From: Microbacterium sp. nov. GSS16 | Lineage (GTDB): Bacteria > Actinomycetota > Actinomycetes > Actinomycetales > Microbacteriaceae | Assembly: GCF_028198145.1 (NCBI RefSeq) | Contig: NZ_CP116338.1 | Location: 1,364,001-1,428,000 of the forward strand | Length of the DNA: 64,000 nucleotides | Direction: 5' to 3' | Shown: positions 37,824 to 48,167 of the stretch, in pieces | How positions within the stretch are numbered: the first letter of the stretch is position 1 | How the letters are laid out: each line of letters opens with the position of its first letter | Made by a program: the position numbers and the translations under genes | Notes under the pieces: generated by a model | Seen by the model: only the letters and a program-made list of their open reading frames with translations | What the model was told of the DNA's origin: nothing | Database searches by the model: none

Positions 37824-38219
37824 ATGACCGGACTGATCCCGTATCTGCTCTTCCCCGGCAGCGCCGCAGAGGCGCTGTCGTTCTACGCATCGGTGTTCGG
37901 CGGTGAGACGCGGCTGTTCACCTATGCCGAGGCGGGGCGCGCCGACGGTCCCGGCGACGCGATCGCGCATGGCATGCTCGACGGCCCGATCGAGCTGGCG
38001 GGGGCGGATGCCGCGGCCGGCGAGAGCACGGTGTCGGTGAACGGCATGTTCTTCTCGCTTCTGGGTGCGGCGGAGCCTGAGACGCTCGCGGCGTGGTTCG
38101 ACGCGCTCGCCGAGGGCGGCAGCATCATCGACCCGCTGCAGAAGCGCCCGTGGGGCGACCACGACGGCACGCTCGTCGACCGCTTCGGCGTGCCCTGGCT
38201 CATCGGATACCGGGGCTGA
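37824..38219 (+). CDS. VOC/PhnB-like glyoxalase-fold protein
   Basis: 131 residues of the PhnB/3-demethylubiquinone-like branch of the vicinal oxygen chelate superfamily: IPYLLFPGSAAEALSFYASV at the start and QKRPWGDHDGTLVDRFGVPW near the end. Substrate unknown; most members are uncharacterised. No ribosome binding site, with TACACT 6 nt before the ATG. Convergent with the aminotransferase across a 43-nt gap. Confidence 0.85.
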   Translation: MTGLIPYLLFPGSAAEALSFYASVFGGETRLFTYAEAGRADGPGDAIAHGMLDGPIELAGADAAAGESTVSVNGMFFSLLGAAEPETLAAWFDALAEGGSIIDPLQKRPWGDHDGTLVDRFGVPWLIGYRG

Positions 38220-38262
38220 CGGCAGAACCCGGTATCGAGTGTCGAGTAGCCGGTGACCGACC

Positions 38263-39480
38263 TCAGACCGAGAAGAGGCGCTGCAGGCGCTGCACGCCCT
38301 CGATCAGCTGGTCATCTCCCAGTGCGTACGACAGGCGCAGGTAGCCCGAGGGGCCGAAGGCCTCGCCCGGCACGACGGCTACCTCGGCCTCGTCGAGGAT
38401 GAAGTCGGCGAGCTCGAGCGAGGTGGTCGGCGTCACGGTGCTGCCGTCGCGCCGCGTCCAGGTGCGCCCGAGCAGGCCCTGCACGTCGGGGTAGACGTAG
38501 AAGGCGCCGGTCGGGGTGGGCACGACCATCCCCTCGATCTTCGACAGCTCCGCCACAATCAGCTTGCGACGGCGATCGAACGCCTCGCGCATCTTCTCGG
38601 CTTCGTCCTGCGGACCGTTCAGAGCCGCGATCGCGCCGCGCTGGGCGACGTTGTTGACGTTGCTCGACAGGTGCGACTGCAGATTGGCGGCGACCTTGAT
38701 GGCATCCGCCGGCCCCACCATCCAGCCGACCCGCCAGCCGGTCATCGCGTACGTCTTCGCGACGCCGTTGACGAGGATGGTCTGGTTCGCGATCGCGGGC
38801 AGCGCCTCGACGATCGAGGTGGCCTTCACACCCTCATACGTCAGGTTCTGGTAGATCTCGTCGCTGATGACCCAGATGCCGTGCTCGAGCGCCCACTCGG
38901 CGATCGCCTTCGTCTCGTCGGCGGTGTAGACCGAGCCCGTCGGGTTCGACGGCGAGACGAACACGAGCACGGTGGTGCGCTCGGTGCGCGCGGCCTCGAG
39001 CTGCTCGACGGTGACCTTGTACTCCTGGTCTGCGCCCGCGAACACCTCGACGGGCACGCCGTCGGCCAGCTGGATCGCCTCGGGATAGGTCGTCCAGTAC
39101 GGTGCGGGCAGCAGCACCTCGTCGCCGGGGTTCACGACCGCCTGGAACGCCTGATACACCGACTGCTTGCCGCCGTTGGTGACGATGATCTGCGACGGCG
39201 AGACCTCCAGGCCCGAGTCGCGCAGCGTCTTCGCGGCGATCGCCTCGCGCAGCTCGGGAAGACCCGCAGCGGGGGTGTAGCGGTAGTTCGCCGGGTCGGC
39301 GAGGGCCTTCGCCGCCGCATCCACGATGAACTGCGGCGTCGCGAAGTCGGGCTCGCCGGCGGCATACGAGATGACGGGCTTGCCCTCGGCCTTGAGAGCC
39401 TTGGCCTTGGCATCCACCTTCAGAGTGGCGGATTCGGCGATGGCGGACAGTTTGCGGGAGAGAGGGGCGCGTTCGGTCAC
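38263..39480 (-). CDS. Class I aminotransferase (aspartate aminotransferase type)
   Basis: 405 residues, PLP-dependent, fold type [11 protein letters not shown] (about 38), [11 protein letters not shown] (about 108), the PLP-contact SPSNPTG (about 172) and [16 protein letters not shown], whose Lys binds PLP (about 242), are intact. It resembles the AspC/AspB subgroup of Gram-positive bacteria. The frame is open upstream, but GTG 39480 gives the family N-terminus and has TACGAT 7 nt before it on the minus strand, with GGAG between. rraA lies upstream on the same strand. Confidence 0.92.
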   Translation of the reverse strand: MTERAPLSRKLSAIAESATLKVDAKAKALKAEGKPVISYAAGEPDFATPQFIVDAAAKALADPANYRYTPAAGLPELREAIAAKTLRDSGLEVSPSQIIVTNGGKQSVYQAFQAVVNPGDEVLLPAPYWTTYPEAIQLADGVPVEVFAGADQEYKVTVEQLEAARTERTTVLVFVSPSNPTGSVYTADETKAIAEWALEHGIWVISDEIYQNLTYEGVKATSIVEALPAIANQTILVNGVAKTYAMTGWRVGWMVGPADAIKVAANLQSHLSSNVNNVAQRGAIAALNGPQDEAEKMREAFDRRRKLIVAELSKIEGMVVPTPTGAFYVYPDVQGLLGRTWTRRDGSTVTPTTSLELADFILDEAEVAVVPGEAFGPSGYLRLSYALGDDQLIEGVQRLQRLFSV

Positions 39481-39487
39481 GACTCCG

Positions 39488-39493
39488 ATCGTA
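39488..39493 (-). promoter_or_regulatory. -10 box of the aminotransferase gene
   Basis: TACGAT on the minus strand ends 7 nt before GTG 39480. It could give a leaderless or nearly leaderless mRNA. Confidence 0.35.
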
Positions 39494-39608
39494 CTCGCGG
39501 CGGCGGGCGCCGCACCGGTCGGATTCGCAGGCGAGAAACCGCGAAACCGCGCGATCCGGAGAAATCGGGATTCTTGCTGGGTCGGGTGCGCGATGCCGGA
39601 TGCCGTGC

Positions 39609-40073
39609 TCAGTGCTCGACGAGCACGCCGTCCTCGTCGGCGTACACTCGCGCACCCGGGCGGAAGGTGACGCCGCCGAACTCGACCGTGACGTCGGCCT
39701 CGCCGGTGCCCTGCTTGCCGCTCTTGCGCGGATTGGTGCCGAGCGCCTTCACGCCGAGTGGCATGGTCGATATCGCGACGCTGTCGCGGATGCAGCCGTG
39801 GATGACGACGCCGGCCCAGCCGTTGTCGATCGCGAGCTGCGCGATCATGTCGCCCATCAGCGCCGTGCCGTACGACCCGTCGCCGTCGACGACGAGCACC
39901 GCGCCCTCGCCGGGGGACGAGAGCAGCGACTTCAGCAGCGCGTTGTCCTGGAAGCACCGCACCGTGCGGATCGGGCCTTCGAATGAGCTGCGCCCGCCGA
40001 ACGAGCGCAGCTGAAGGGACAGGGACTGCAGGTCGTCGCCGTGTACGTCGTAGAGGTCAGCGGTGGATGTCAT
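39609..40073 (-). CDS. rraA: RraA family protein (RNase E inhibitor / HMG aldolase fold)
   Basis: 154 residues. [20 protein letters not shown] and [20 protein letters not shown] are the RraA signature; the latter holds the Asp and Arg that bind metal and substrate in 4-hydroxy-4-methyl-2-oxoglutarate aldolases. Whether it regulates RNase E or acts as an aldolase/decarboxylase cannot be told from sequence. Start ATG 40073, with AGGAG upstream on the minus strand. Confidence 0.9.
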   Translation of the reverse strand: MTSTADLYDVHGDDLQSLSLQLRSFGGRSSFEGPIRTVRCFQDNALLKSLLSSPGEGAVLVVDGDGSYGTALMGDMIAQLAIDNGWAGVVIHGCIRDSVAISTMPLGVKALGTNPRKSGKQGTGEADVTVEFGGVTFRPGARVYADEDGVLVEH

Positions 40074-40088
40074 GACTCACTCCTATCA

Positions 40089-40223
40089 GGGACCCTCGTC
40101 GGGCTCACATATGGGGCCCCTGAGCCTGCCGAAGGGCGGTTTCGACATTCTCAGAGGCCCAAGGCGTGCGCTTCGACAGGCTCAGCGTCCCAGGATGGGG
40201 CCCTGAGCCCGCCGAAGGGCGGG
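40089..40223. repeat. Cluster of dispersed TGAGCCTGTCGAAGGG-type repeats
   Basis: Five related cores in 135 bp, in alternating orientation: a partial one at about 40089-40107, then CCCTGAGCCTGCCGAAGGGC (40118-40137), a diverged TTCGACATTCTCAGAGGCCC (40141-40160), CTTCGACAGGCTCAGCGTCC (40171-40190) and CCCTGAGCCCGCCGAAGGGC (40201-40220). It fills the spacer between rraA and the 3' end of aceA. Confidence 0.75.
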
Positions 40224-41819
40224 TCAGCTGAACTGGTTCATGGTGTTGTGCTGGCCGCCCGCCTTCAGCGCGGCCTCGCCGGCGAAGTACTCCTTGTGGT
40301 TGTCGCCGAGGTCGGAGCCCGCCATGTTCTGGTGCTTGACGGTGGCGATGCCCTCGCGGATCTCGCGGCGCTGCACGCCCTTCACGTAGGCCAGCATGCC
40401 CTCGTCCCCGAAGTACCCCTTCGCGAGGTCATCGGTCGACAGTGCGGCCGTGTGGTACGTCGGCAGGGTGATGAGGTGGTGGAAGATGCCGGCCCTTGCC
40501 GACCCGTCGCTCTGGAACGTGCGGATCTTCTCGTCGGCCAGCGCCGCGAGCTCGGTGTCGTCGTACTCGACGCTCATGAGCTTGTCGCGGTCGTATGCCG
40601 AGACGTCGTCTCCGCGCTCGGCGAGCAGATCGTACGCCTGCTGCCGGAAGTTCAGCGTCCAGTTGAACGACGGGCTGTTGTTGTAGACCAGCTTCGCGTT
40701 CGGAACGACCTCGCGGATGCGATCGACCATGCCGGCGATCTGCTCGACGTGCGGCTTCTCGGTCTCGATCCACAGCAGATCGGCGCCGTGCTGCAGCGAG
40801 GTGATGCAGTCCAGCACCACGCGGTCCTCGCCGGTTCCGGGCCGGAACCGGTACAGGTTGCTCGGCAGGCGCTTGGGGCGCACCAGCCGGCCGTCCCGCT
40901 TGATCACCACATCGCCGTCGCCGAGGTCGTCGGCGGCGATGTCGTCGACGTCGAGGAACGAGTTGTACAGATCTCCCAGATCGCCCGGCTGGCGTGAGAC
41001 GGCGATCTTCTGCGTGAGCCCGGCGCCGAGGGAGTCGGTGCGGGCGACGATGACACCGTTGTCGATGCCGAGCTCGAGGAAGGCGTAGCGCACCGCGTTG
41101 ATCTTCGCGAGAAAGTCCTCGTGGGGGACGGTCACCTTGCCGTCCTGGTGACCGCACTGCTTCTCGTCCGACACCTGGTTCTCGATCTGGATGGCGCAGG
41201 CGCCTGCCTCGATCATCTTCTTCGCGAGCAGGTACGTCGCCTCCGGGTTCCCGAAGCCGGCGTCGATGTCGGCGATGATCGGCACGACGTGGGTCTCGAA
41301 GCCGTCGATCTGCGACTGGATGAACTCGGCAGCGGTCTCATCGCCGGCAGCCCGGGCGGCGTCGAGCTGAGTGAACAGGAGGTCGAGCTCACGGGCATCC
41401 GCCTGCCGGAGGAAGGTGTAGAGCTCTTCGATCAGCGCGGGAACCGCGGTCTTCTCGTGCATCGACTGATCGGGGAGGGGTCCGAACTCCGAGCGCAGGG
41501 CCGCGACCATCCAGCCTGACAGGTACAGGTAGCGCTTGTTCGTCGACTTCATGTGCTTCTTGATCGAGATCATCTTCTGCTGGCCGATGAAGCCGTGCCA
41601 GACGCCGAGCGACTGGGTGAAGACCGAGGAGTCGGCGTCGTACTCCTGCATGTCGCGGCGCATGATGTCGGCGGTGTACTGCGCGATCTCGAGTCCCGTG
41701 CGGAAGCGGTTCTGCGCGCGCATGCGCGCGGCCGATTCGGGGTCGATGGCACTCCAGCCGGCGCCCTGCGCGGCCTTCAGCTGCTGGATGGCGTCGATGT
41801 CGTCCTGGTAGCGGGTCAT
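40224..41819 (-). CDS. aceA: Isocitrate lyase
   Basis: Splits isocitrate to succinate and glyoxylate, the first step of the glyoxylate shunt. It has 531 residues, the size of the longer ICL subfamily. The catalytic Cys is in SDEKQCGHQDGKVTVPHEDF (about residue 220); this subfamily reads KQCGH where E. coli has KKCGH. ADIDAGFGNPEATYLLAKK holds metal-binding residues. It lies 30 nt after aceB on the same strand, so the two are probably cotranscribed. Confidence 0.95.
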   Translation of the reverse strand: MTRYQDDIDAIQQLKAAQGAGWSAIDPESAARMRAQNRFRTGLEIAQYTADIMRRDMQEYDADSSVFTQSLGVWHGFIGQQKMISIKKHMKSTNKRYLYLSGWMVAALRSEFGPLPDQSMHEKTAVPALIEELYTFLRQADARELDLLFTQLDAARAAGDETAAEFIQSQIDGFETHVVPIIADIDAGFGNPEATYLLAKKMIEAGACAIQIENQVSDEKQCGHQDGKVTVPHEDFLAKINAVRYAFLELGIDNGVIVARTDSLGAGLTQKIAVSRQPGDLGDLYNSFLDVDDIAADDLGDGDVVIKRDGRLVRPKRLPSNLYRFRPGTGEDRVVLDCITSLQHGADLLWIETEKPHVEQIAGMVDRIREVVPNAKLVYNNSPSFNWTLNFRQQAYDLLAERGDDVSAYDRDKLMSVEYDDTELAALADEKIRTFQSDGSARAGIFHHLITLPTYHTAALSTDDLAKGYFGDEGMLAYVKGVQRREIREGIATVKHQNMAGSDLGDNHKEYFAGEAALKAGGQHNTMNQFS

Positions 41820-41849
41820 GGCGAATCCTTCGTGTTGGGTGGGGACGGG

Positions 41850-43517
<1,668 letters not shown>

Positions 43518-43657
43518 GATCTGTCTCCTCCGTGAGATGTGCGGTCGGCCCGGGAAACCGGGCTTTGACACCACTGTGGGTGAAGAACGCCGGAGCGCTT
43601 GACCATTCCGGGGGAGAAGTTCGGCCAGATTTCTGTTTTTGTGACAGACTGCTTCCC

Positions 43658-45109
43658 ATGACCCCGGATCAGGATCACGACGGCTCCGATGCGCTGACCA
43701 TCGGCCGGCGCATCCGCCAGCTGCGCACCGCGCAGGGCATGACGCTGGAAGAGCTCGCGACACGCATCGACCGTGCGCCCAGTCAGGTGTCGATGTTCGA
43801 GACCGGCAAGCGGGAACCGAAGCTCACCCTGCTGCAGACGATCGCGAAGGTGCTCGGCACCAGCCTCGATGGCCTGCTCGAGGGCGAGCCGCTCGACGAG
43901 AGGGCTACGAAGGAGATCGCCCTCGAGCGCGCCATGAAGGGGCAGACGTTCCGCGCCCTTGGCATCCCCGCATTCCGGATCGGGAAGTCCCTGTCGGATG
44001 ACGCGATCGATGCGATGCTCGCGCTGCACGGCGAGATCGAGCGACTGCGCGACGAGCGCGCGGCGACCCCGGAGGAGGCGCGTCGCGCCAACCTCGAGCT
44101 GCGTCACCTGATGCGCACACAGGACAACTACTTCGCCGATCTCGAGGCGCAGGCCCGCGAGATCCTCGACGCCGTCGACCACCCAGGGGGGCCGCTCACG
44201 CAGCGCACCGCGTCTGAGATCGCCGCGCACCTCGGCTTCACCCTGCACTACGCCTCCGACCTGCCGCAGTCGACCCGCAGCGTCGCCGACCTCGCGCACG
44301 GCCGGCTGTATCTCTCGAGCAGCATTCCCGCCAAGGGCGACGCGCGCACGGCCGTGCTGCAGGCGCTGTCGAGCCGCATCCTCGGTCACTCGGAGCCGCG
44401 CAGCTACGCCGAGTTCCTGCGCCAGCGCGTCGAGACGAACTACCTCACCGGCGCCCTGCTCGTGCCCGAATCCCACGTCGTGCCGGTGCTGCAGGACGCC
44501 AAGGGGCGACGCGCCATCTCCATCGAAGACGTCCGCGACGCGTACTCGGTCTCGTACGAGACCGCCGCGCACCGCTTCACCAACCTGGCGACCCGGCACC
44601 TCGGCATCCCGGTTCATTTCCTCAAGGTGCACGAGTCGGGAACCATCACCAAGGCGTACGAGAACGACGACGTGAACTTCCCGACCGACCGCCTCGGCTC
44701 GATCGAGGGGCAGATGTGCTGCCGCCGGTGGACGAGCCGCGAGGTGTTCGACGTGGACGACCGGTTCAACCCGTACTACCAGTACACCGACACGGGCAAC
44801 GGCACCTACTGGTGCACGGCGCGCGTCGAGCCGTCGAGCGAGGGCCTGCACTCGGTGAGCGTGGGTGTGCGCTTCGACGACACGAAATGGTTCGTCGGCC
44901 GCGACACGCCCAACCGCGGCGTGTCGAAGCACTCCGTCGAGACGTGCTGCCGGCGCGCGCCCGCCGAGCTCGAGCAGCGCTGGCGCGACCAGGCCTGGCC
45001 GAATGTGCGCACCCCGCGCACCCTGCTCGCGACGCTGCCGACCGGATCGTTCCCGGGCGTCGACACGACGGATGTGTACGAGTTCCTCGAGGCGCACGCA
45101 CCGCGCTGA
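43658..45109 (+). CDS. ramB: RamB-type regulator of acetate metabolism
   Basis: 483 residues: XRE-type helix-turn-helix (about 15-70, RQLRTAQGMTLEELATRIDR), a linker helix, an ImmA/IrrE-like middle domain (about 190-290) and a C-terminal short-chain-fatty-acid regulator domain with clustered Cys (GQMCCRRW, TYWC, ETCCRR), as in RamB/ScfR. The middle domain lacks a clear HExxH, so it is probably not a protease. RamB controls aceA, aceB and acetate activation in Corynebacterium and icl1 in Mycobacterium; its position divergent from aceBA supports the same role. CAGACT lies 7 nt before ATG 43658, a possible leaderless start. Confidence 0.88.
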   Translation: MTPDQDHDGSDALTIGRRIRQLRTAQGMTLEELATRIDRAPSQVSMFETGKREPKLTLLQTIAKVLGTSLDGLLEGEPLDERATKEIALERAMKGQTFRALGIPAFRIGKSLSDDAIDAMLALHGEIERLRDERAATPEEARRANLELRHLMRTQDNYFADLEAQAREILDAVDHPGGPLTQRTASEIAAHLGFTLHYASDLPQSTRSVADLAHGRLYLSSSIPAKGDARTAVLQALSSRILGHSEPRSYAEFLRQRVETNYLTGALLVPESHVVPVLQDAKGRRAISIEDVRDAYSVSYETAAHRFTNLATRHLGIPVHFLKVHESGTITKAYENDDVNFPTDRLGSIEGQMCCRRWTSREVFDVDDRFNPYYQYTDTGNGTYWCTARVEPSSEGLHSVSVGVRFDDTKWFVGRDTPNRGVSKHSVETCCRRAPAELEQRWRDQAWPNVRTPRTLLATLPTGSFPGVDTTDVYEFLEAHAPR

Positions 45110-45119
45110 GGTCGCGCAG

Positions 45120-46625
45120 TCACCCGGCCGCGCGCAGCGTCGCCCACAGCTCGGCGCGAGCGGGGAAGGACGACAGATCGCTGCCGAGCAGCGTCGCGGC
45201 CTGCGCGATGCGGCTGCGAAGAGTGTGCCGGTGGATGCCGAGAGCCGCTGCGGTCTGCTCGCCGCGCGCGTCGTGCTCGAGCCAGGTACGCAGGGTCCGC
45301 TCGAGCTCGGCGCCCGTGGTGGCGTCGTGCGCGCGCAGCGGTGCGAGCCTGGTGCGGGCCAGCGTGCGCGTCTCGGCCGAGACGAGGGCGTCGAGCACCC
45401 CGCCGGATTCGACGTCGTGGTAGCCGATCACCCCTCCGCCGCCGGCACGCTGCAGAGCGGTCGTGGCCTGCGCATGCGCGTGCGAGAATGCGGCGTACTC
45501 TGCGGGCTCGGATACGCCGATCCGGATGCCGAAGCGCTCCGCCACCTGATCGAGCAGCCCTCGCGACGATGCGCCGAGGCACATCGTCAGTCCGTCGGCA
45601 TCCTCCCCGACGAATGAGACGGTGCCGCCTACCGACCGCTGCCGCTCGAACCAGCCGACGATCGCATCGACCGGCGCGTCGGCGGCGGTCGCCACGACCA
45701 TCGGCGCGGGAGGCAGCGCGCCGAGGGTGCGCCGGGCGAGGGTGGGATCATCCGCACGCAGCGAGGCGAGCAGCTGGGTGTGCATCCTGCGGCGGCCGCG
45801 GGCGAGCTGCTCGCTCTGCTCGAGCGCCAGGCCTGCCATGGCGATCGCCGTGGTGATGACGGCGCGCGCCTCGGCATCGATGGGGCTGAGGTCGACGGCG
45901 ATCACCCCCTTCAGCTGCGAGCTGCGGCCGAGGGTGAAGAGCGTCACGGTGCCGTCGGCCACGTCGAGCGAGCGCGTCGCGGTCGTTCCCCTGCCCAGCA
46001 GGTCGGCGACGGCGTCCGCGACGGCTTCCGCGCCGTGGGCGGGAGCGGACGGATGCTCCTGAGCGATCGTCCCGCTCGAATCGAACAGCCCCACCCAGCA
46101 GCCGAGCCGCCGAGCGAGCTCCGCGAGCGTGGCCTCCAGCCCCCGCGGACGCAGGGCCGCCACGGCCAGAGCCCGTTGCACCTCCAGCGCCCAGGTGCGT
46201 CGCGCGTACGCGTGCGAGGCCATCGCCTCCGCGTGCGCGCGGGCGACCGCGATGAAGGGGATGTCGTAGGGCACATCGAACAGGGCGAGTCCCGCCGTCG
46301 CACACGCGACGACGAGCTCGTCGGGCGGTCCCACCCGGTGCACACCCGAGCCGAAACCCAGCGCCCGCACGCCGCGGCGCACGAGACGGGCGACGTAGTC
46401 GGCGACCCCGCGCTCGTCGTGCTCGGCGAACTGGCTGCCCGTGGTCATCAGCACCAGATCGTCGGCGAGGAACGGCGTGGGATCGACGAGGTCGGAGCTG
46501 TGCACACCGCGAACGGGCAGGTCGAGCGATCCGAGGGTGAGGGAGTCCTCGGCGGATACCAGGCTCAATCGCAGATCCGCGCGCCCGAGCAGTGTGCGCA
46601 GCGTGGGCGGTGCGGCGATCTCCAC
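45120..46625 (-). CDS. PucR-family transcriptional regulator
   Basis: 501 residues: N-terminal purine-catabolism/PucR domain (about 1-120), a GGDEF-like central region and the C-terminal PucR helix-turn-helix (RTWLEHDARGEQTAAALGIH then RHTLRSRIAQAATLLG). It probably activates the adjacent divergent putrescine/GABA operon in response to a pathway intermediate (inference from position). The frame is open to 47183, but GTG 46625 is preceded by GAGGAG on the minus strand, fits the domain boundary and avoids overlapping gabT. Convergent with ramB with a 10-nt gap. Confidence 0.85.
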   Translation of the reverse strand: MEIAAPPTLRTLLGRADLRLSLVSAEDSLTLGSLDLPVRGVHSSDLVDPTPFLADDLVLMTTGSQFAEHDERGVADYVARLVRRGVRALGFGSGVHRVGPPDELVVACATAGLALFDVPYDIPFIAVARAHAEAMASHAYARRTWALEVQRALAVAALRPRGLEATLAELARRLGCWVGLFDSSGTIAQEHPSAPAHGAEAVADAVADLLGRGTTATRSLDVADGTVTLFTLGRSSQLKGVIAVDLSPIDAEARAVITTAIAMAGLALEQSEQLARGRRRMHTQLLASLRADDPTLARRTLGALPPAPMVVATAADAPVDAIVGWFERQRSVGGTVSFVGEDADGLTMCLGASSRGLLDQVAERFGIRIGVSEPAEYAAFSHAHAQATTALQRAGGGGVIGYHDVESGGVLDALVSAETRTLARTRLAPLRAHDATTGAELERTLRTWLEHDARGEQTAAALGIHRHTLRSRIAQAATLLGSDLSSFPARAELWATLRAAG

Positions 46626-46710
46626 CGATGTCTCCTCGATCTTGTACGGTACGGCGAAAGCGTATTCAGAAGTGTACGCTCCGGCGAGTGCATCCAGCCG
46701 AACCGAGTCG

Positions 46711-46716
46711 TAGCCT
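46711..46716 (+). promoter_or_regulatory. -10 box, probably leaderless start of gabT
   Basis: TAGCCT ends 6 nt before ATG 46723. Upstream, TGTACGGTACGG (about 46645) and TGTACGCT (about 46674) are possible regulator half-sites. Confidence 0.45.
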
Positions 46717-46722
46717 CGCCTC

Positions 46723-48081
46723 ATGACCCTCATCGACGAGACCTCCACGATTCCCGCAGGCGGACCCACCCTCGAGCAGGTCCGTCGCATCGTCACAGAA
46801 CTCCCCGGGCCGCGCTCGGCGGCGATCCTCGCCCGCAAGGCCGACGCGGTCGCGTCGGGGGTCGCGCACTCCATGCCCGTCTCGGTCGTCGCCGCGGGCG
46901 GCGGCGTCGTCGTCGACGCCGACGGCAACTCGCTCATCGACCTCGGCTCGGGAATCGCCGTGACCAGTGTCGGCAACGCGCACCCGAAGGTCGCGGCCGC
47001 CGTCGCGGCGCAGGCGGCGCAGTTCACCCACACCTGCTTCATGGTCTCGCCGTACGAGTCGTACGTCGACGTCGCCGAGGCGCTCAACCGCCTCACGCCG
47101 GGCGACTTCGCCAAGAAGACCGCCCTGTTCAACTCCGGCGCGGAGGCCGTCGAGAACGCCATCAAGATCGCCCGCAAGCACACCGGCCGCCAGGCGGTGG
47201 TCGCCTTCGACCACGGCTACCACGGCCGCACCAACCTCACCATGGCGCTCACCGCCAAGGCGATGCCGTACAAGGCCGGCTTCGGTCCGTTCGCGCCCGA
47301 GGTCTACCGCGTGCCCGGCTCGTACCCGTACCGTGACGGCCTGACCGGTGCCGAGGCGGCCGAGCGCGCCATCACCCTCATCGAGAAGCAGATCGGGGCA
47401 GACAGCCTGGCCGCCGTGATCATCGAGCCGATCCAGGGTGAGGGCGGGTTCATCGTCCCCGCCGACGGGTTCCTCGATGCCGTCGTCGCCTGGTGCCGCG
47501 ACAACGGCGTGGTCTTCATCGCCGATGAGGTGCAGACGGGCTTCGCCCGCACCGGCGCGATGTTCGCCAGCGAGATCTTCGGCATCGAGCCCGACCTGGT
47601 CACCACCGCCAAGGGCATCGCCGCCGGTCTCCCGCTCGCCGGCGTCACCGGCCGCGCCGAGATCATGGACGCGGCGCATGCGGGCGGCCTCGGCGGCACC
47701 TACGGCGGCAACCCGATCGCCTGCGCCGCAGCGCTCGCCGCGATCGACGCCTTCGAGAACGACGGCCTCATCGAACGCGCCCGCCAGATCGGCGAGGTGC
47801 TCACCACGCGCCTGCGGGCGATGCGCGACAGCGACGCCCGACTGGGCGACATCCGCGGGCACGGCGCCATGATCGCCGTCGAGTTCGTCGACGCCGAGAC
47901 GGGCGCTCCCGATGCCGCGCTGACCGCGGCGGTCGCCAAGGCCTGCGTCGCCGAGGGCGTCATCATCCTCACCTGCGGCACGTTCGGCAATGTCATCCGC
48001 TTCCTGCCGCCGCTGTCGATCGGCGACGACCTGCTGAACGAGGGCCTCGACGTCCTCGCCACCGCGCTCGAGCGCGCCTGA
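46723..48081 (+). CDS. gabT: 4-aminobutyrate aminotransferase
   Basis: Moves the amino group of GABA to 2-oxoglutarate, giving succinate semialdehyde. It has 452 residues, class III PLP enzyme: DLGSGIAVTSVGNAHPKVAA, FNSGAEAVENAIKIARKHTG, FIADEVQTGFARTG (about 265-278) and the PLP-binding Lys in TTAKGIAAGLPLAGVTG (about residue 298). First gene of the cluster, apparently leaderless, and divergent from the PucR regulator by 97 bp. A 14-bp hairpin separates it from the oxidase gene. Confidence 0.95.
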   Translation: MTLIDETSTIPAGGPTLEQVRRIVTELPGPRSAAILARKADAVASGVAHSMPVSVVAAGGGVVVDADGNSLIDLGSGIAVTSVGNAHPKVAAAVAAQAAQFTHTCFMVSPYESYVDVAEALNRLTPGDFAKKTALFNSGAEAVENAIKIARKHTGRQAVVAFDHGYHGRTNLTMALTAKAMPYKAGFGPFAPEVYRVPGSYPYRDGLTGAEAAERAITLIEKQIGADSLAAVIIEPIQGEGGFIVPADGFLDAVVAWCRDNGVVFIADEVQTGFARTGAMFASEIFGIEPDLVTTAKGIAAGLPLAGVTGRAEIMDAAHAGGLGGTYGGNPIACAAALAAIDAFENDGLIERARQIGEVLTTRLRAMRDSDARLGDIRGHGAMIAVEFVDAETGAPDAALTAAVAKACVAEGVIILTCGTFGNVIRFLPPLSIGDDLLNEGLDVLATALERA

Positions 48082-48085
48082 GACG

Positions 48086-48128
48086 GTCGGCCGCGACCCT
48101 GGTCGGGGGATCAGGGGTCGCGGCCGAC
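48086..48128 (+). other. Hairpin between gabT and putrescine oxidase
   Basis: GTCGGCCGCGACCC and GGGTCGCGGCCGAC pair perfectly (14 bp) with a 15-nt loop. No T-run: more likely an RNA stability or processing element than a full terminator. Confidence 0.65.
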
Positions 48129-48167
48129 ACATTCCCGACGAACATTCCGCATCAAAGGAGATCACCC

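Noticed and set aside
46626..47183. Upstream extension of the PucR regulator
   Set aside because: It would overlap gabT; GTG 46625 has a ribosome binding site and fits the domain.
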